From DAOTTW01 sp034437615 (GTDB lineage Bacteria > Chloroflexota > Anaerolineae > Aggregatilineales > Phototrophicaceae): a DNA stretch of 15,420 bases. A model generated the notes under the pieces. The model worked only from the letters and a program-made list of their open reading frames with translations, ran no database searches and was not told where the DNA came from. Numbering within the stretch: the stretch's first letter is position 1; the number at the start of each line of letters is the position of its first letter. Below are positions 14,789 to 15,420 of the stretch, piece by piece. Location of the stretch: NCBI GenBank assembly GCA_034437615.1, contig DAOTTW010000035.1:1-15420 (forward strand), in the 5' to 3' direction. The position numbers and the translations under genes are program-made.

Positions 14789-15184
14789 CTATTTGGTGAA
14801 GTACCTCTCCTTTGTTTTTGTGTACAAATAACCAACAGGCACCGACGTCTGATAGGTAATCCATAACCCTTCAGGGGTGTGTGGATACCAACGTCGGAGG
14901 GCCTGAATAGCCCTCAAAGGCAACAACACGTCATGCAGGCAGCCTAAACGCCGTGTAGCTTCTTGAATTTTATGGTTTAGGAAAACACAAAAAACGGCTG
15001 TGGTGGACTTCCAGAAACGTGTTCCTATGTGTAGACAGCGTTGTGGCAGGCAAGTGGCCAGCGCACAACAAAAACGCTGCCAATATCTGGGGGACATATA
15101 ACATGTAAGGGTAGGTAATAAGTCACGGGTAGACAACTGACTTAAGCCTTGAATATAGCAAATAAATATCATTAAATTTTGCAC
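14789..15184 (-). other. Unidentified 131-codon open frame, possibly not a gene
   Basis: A frame open from 15232 down to 14789 on the minus strand, with a GTG at 15184 as the first usable start but no ribosome binding site. The product is rich in Cys, Trp, Tyr and Arg, with no motif I recognise. Its length without stops is notable in AT-rich DNA, yet it overlaps strong hairpins and would end 60 bp before the binding-protein ATG. It could be a decayed insertion-sequence fragment or a chance frame. Confidence 0.2.
14842..14915 (-). other. Nested hairpins upstream of the binding-protein gene
   Basis: CCGACGT (14842-14848) pairs with ACGTCGG (14891-14897). Inside, GGTAATCCA (14855-14863) pairs with TGGATACC (14882-14889) with one bulged base, and ACCC (14866-14869) pairs with GGGT (14875-14878). 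A second hairpin, GAGGGC (14897-14902) with GCCCTC (14910-14915), adjoins it. The combined stem is long for chance. It could be an RNA leader if the promoter lies further upstream, or part of a remnant repeat. Confidence 0.45.
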
Positions 15185-15256
15185 TGCACTTTTTACAATG
15201 GACGATAAATAATTAAGTACTTTCCTAACACACTACTTTAAAGCAGCCCACTCTGC

Positions 15257-15288
15257 AAGGGTGCATTTCCGTGAGGGTGTATTTCACT
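15257..15288 (+). repeat. Two tandem 16-bp repeats upstream of the truncated gene
   Basis: AAGGGTGCATTTCCGT (15257-15272) is followed directly by GAGGGTGTATTTCACT (15273-15288). The core AGGGTGYATTTC is shared at 11 of 12 positions. They end about 48 bp before the ATG at 15337, a sensible place for a paired regulator site, but no regulator can be named. Confidence 0.45.
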
Positions 15289-15323
15289 TGAGTGCGAGCT
15301 GACATAGAACAAGGCAACAAGCC

Positions 15324-15330
15324 AAAAGGA
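15324..15330 (+). promoter_or_regulatory. Strong ribosome binding site for the gene at 15337
   Basis: AAAAGGA lies six bases before the ATG at 15337. This near-ideal signal is the main reason to believe that a gene really starts there. Confidence 0.65.
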
Positions 15331-15336
15331 TGCCTC

Positions 15337-15420
15337 ATGTCCGATAATCGCGATGACCTGGAAAAACACTTGCGTGCAAAAGTAACTACTCAGCCCTCGC
15401 CCCAAACCCCTCTCCCGAAC
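15337..15420 (+). pseudogene. Start of a gene apparently interrupted by a repeat element
   Basis: An ATG with a strong ribosome binding site opens a frame reading MSDNRDDLEKHLRAK, charged and typical of a real cytoplasmic N-terminus. After these 15 codons the sequence becomes GTAACTACTCAGCCCTCGCC, the terminus of a repeat family also present at 2531. The frame stays open through 13 repeat-derived codons (VTTQPSPQTP and on) to the window edge. The simplest reading is an insertion that truncated or fused the gene. What the original gene was cannot be told. It could still make a short fused peptide. Confidence 0.5.
15382..15420 (+). mobile_element. Left end of a second repeat element, cut by the window edge
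   Basis: GTAACTACTCAG (15382-15393) is identical to the first 12 bases of the inverted repeat at 2531, then continues CCCTCGCCCC and a C-rich stretch unlike the interior of the first element. The two appear to share ends but not contents. Only 39 bp are visible, so the size, the other end and any target duplication are unknown. Confidence 0.6.

Larger units (their letters stand above)
14729..15336. other. 608-bp gene-poor, structured region upstream of the transporter
   Basis: No recognisable gene lies here, and it is more AT-rich than its neighbours. Nearest the binding-protein gene are its ribosome binding site and a LacI-type operator candidate. Then come nested hairpins (14842-14915), a 148-codon open frame on the minus strand without a recognisable product, an AT-rich block (about 15150-15240), and a 16-bp direct repeat (15257-15288) before the next gene start. 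The lower GC, hairpins and orphan frame could mark an old insertion, but no terminal repeats or transposase motifs were found. Confidence 0.5.

Overview
The window most likely comes from a member of the Chloroflexota, probably Anaerolineae-like. This is inferred from four things: a secreted DUF3048 protein with a long Thr/Pro linker and FATNTP motifs, protein relationships, the absence of any outer-membrane component, and a dispersed repeat beginning CCCTCGCCCC. Base composition is moderate (about half GC by eye), and the intergenic DNA at the right end is visibly more AT-rich. No rRNA, tRNA, CRISPR array, phage gene or intact transposase was found.

Layout. At the left edge a PIG-L/LmbE-type zinc deacetylase (37-921, minus) is divergent from a secreted DUF3048 protein (1115-2524, plus). 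A downstream gene may begin at base 6 on the minus strand. The DUF3048 gene converges on the main locus, and the 197-bp gap between the two gene ends is almost filled by a 184-bp non-coding element (2531-2714). That element has perfect 13-bp terminal inverted repeats and carries at least four hairpins in series.

The rest, read on the minus strand from right to left, is one large locus. It runs: family 5 solute-binding protein (14728-12998), two Dpp/Opp-type permeases (12905-11895 and 11892-10927), two Dpp/Opp-type ATPases (10913-9873 and 9892-8909), a canonical GH38 alpha-mannosidase (8583-5434), and a divergent GH38-like hydrolase (5355-2722). The five transport genes are tightly packed, with overlaps or short gaps. 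A perfect 17-bp hairpin separates the binding-protein gene from the permeases. A 325-bp spacer holding palindromic and short tandem repeats separates the transporter from the hydrolases. A LacI-type operator candidate lies 46 bp upstream of the binding-protein start.

How it may work. The family 5 importer is probably a glycan importer, not a peptide importer. It would bring in alpha-mannosides, or oligosaccharides carrying them, and the two cytoplasmic GH38-type enzymes, neither with a signal peptide, would cleave them. The enzyme and transporter family calls are strong. The substrate is inferred from gene order.

The right end (14729-15336) is a 608-bp gene-poor, structured region. It is followed by the start of a plus-strand gene with a good ribosome binding site (15337). 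After 15 codons that gene runs into DNA starting with the same 12-bp terminus as the 2531-2714 element. It therefore looks like a gene interrupted by a second member of the same mobile family.
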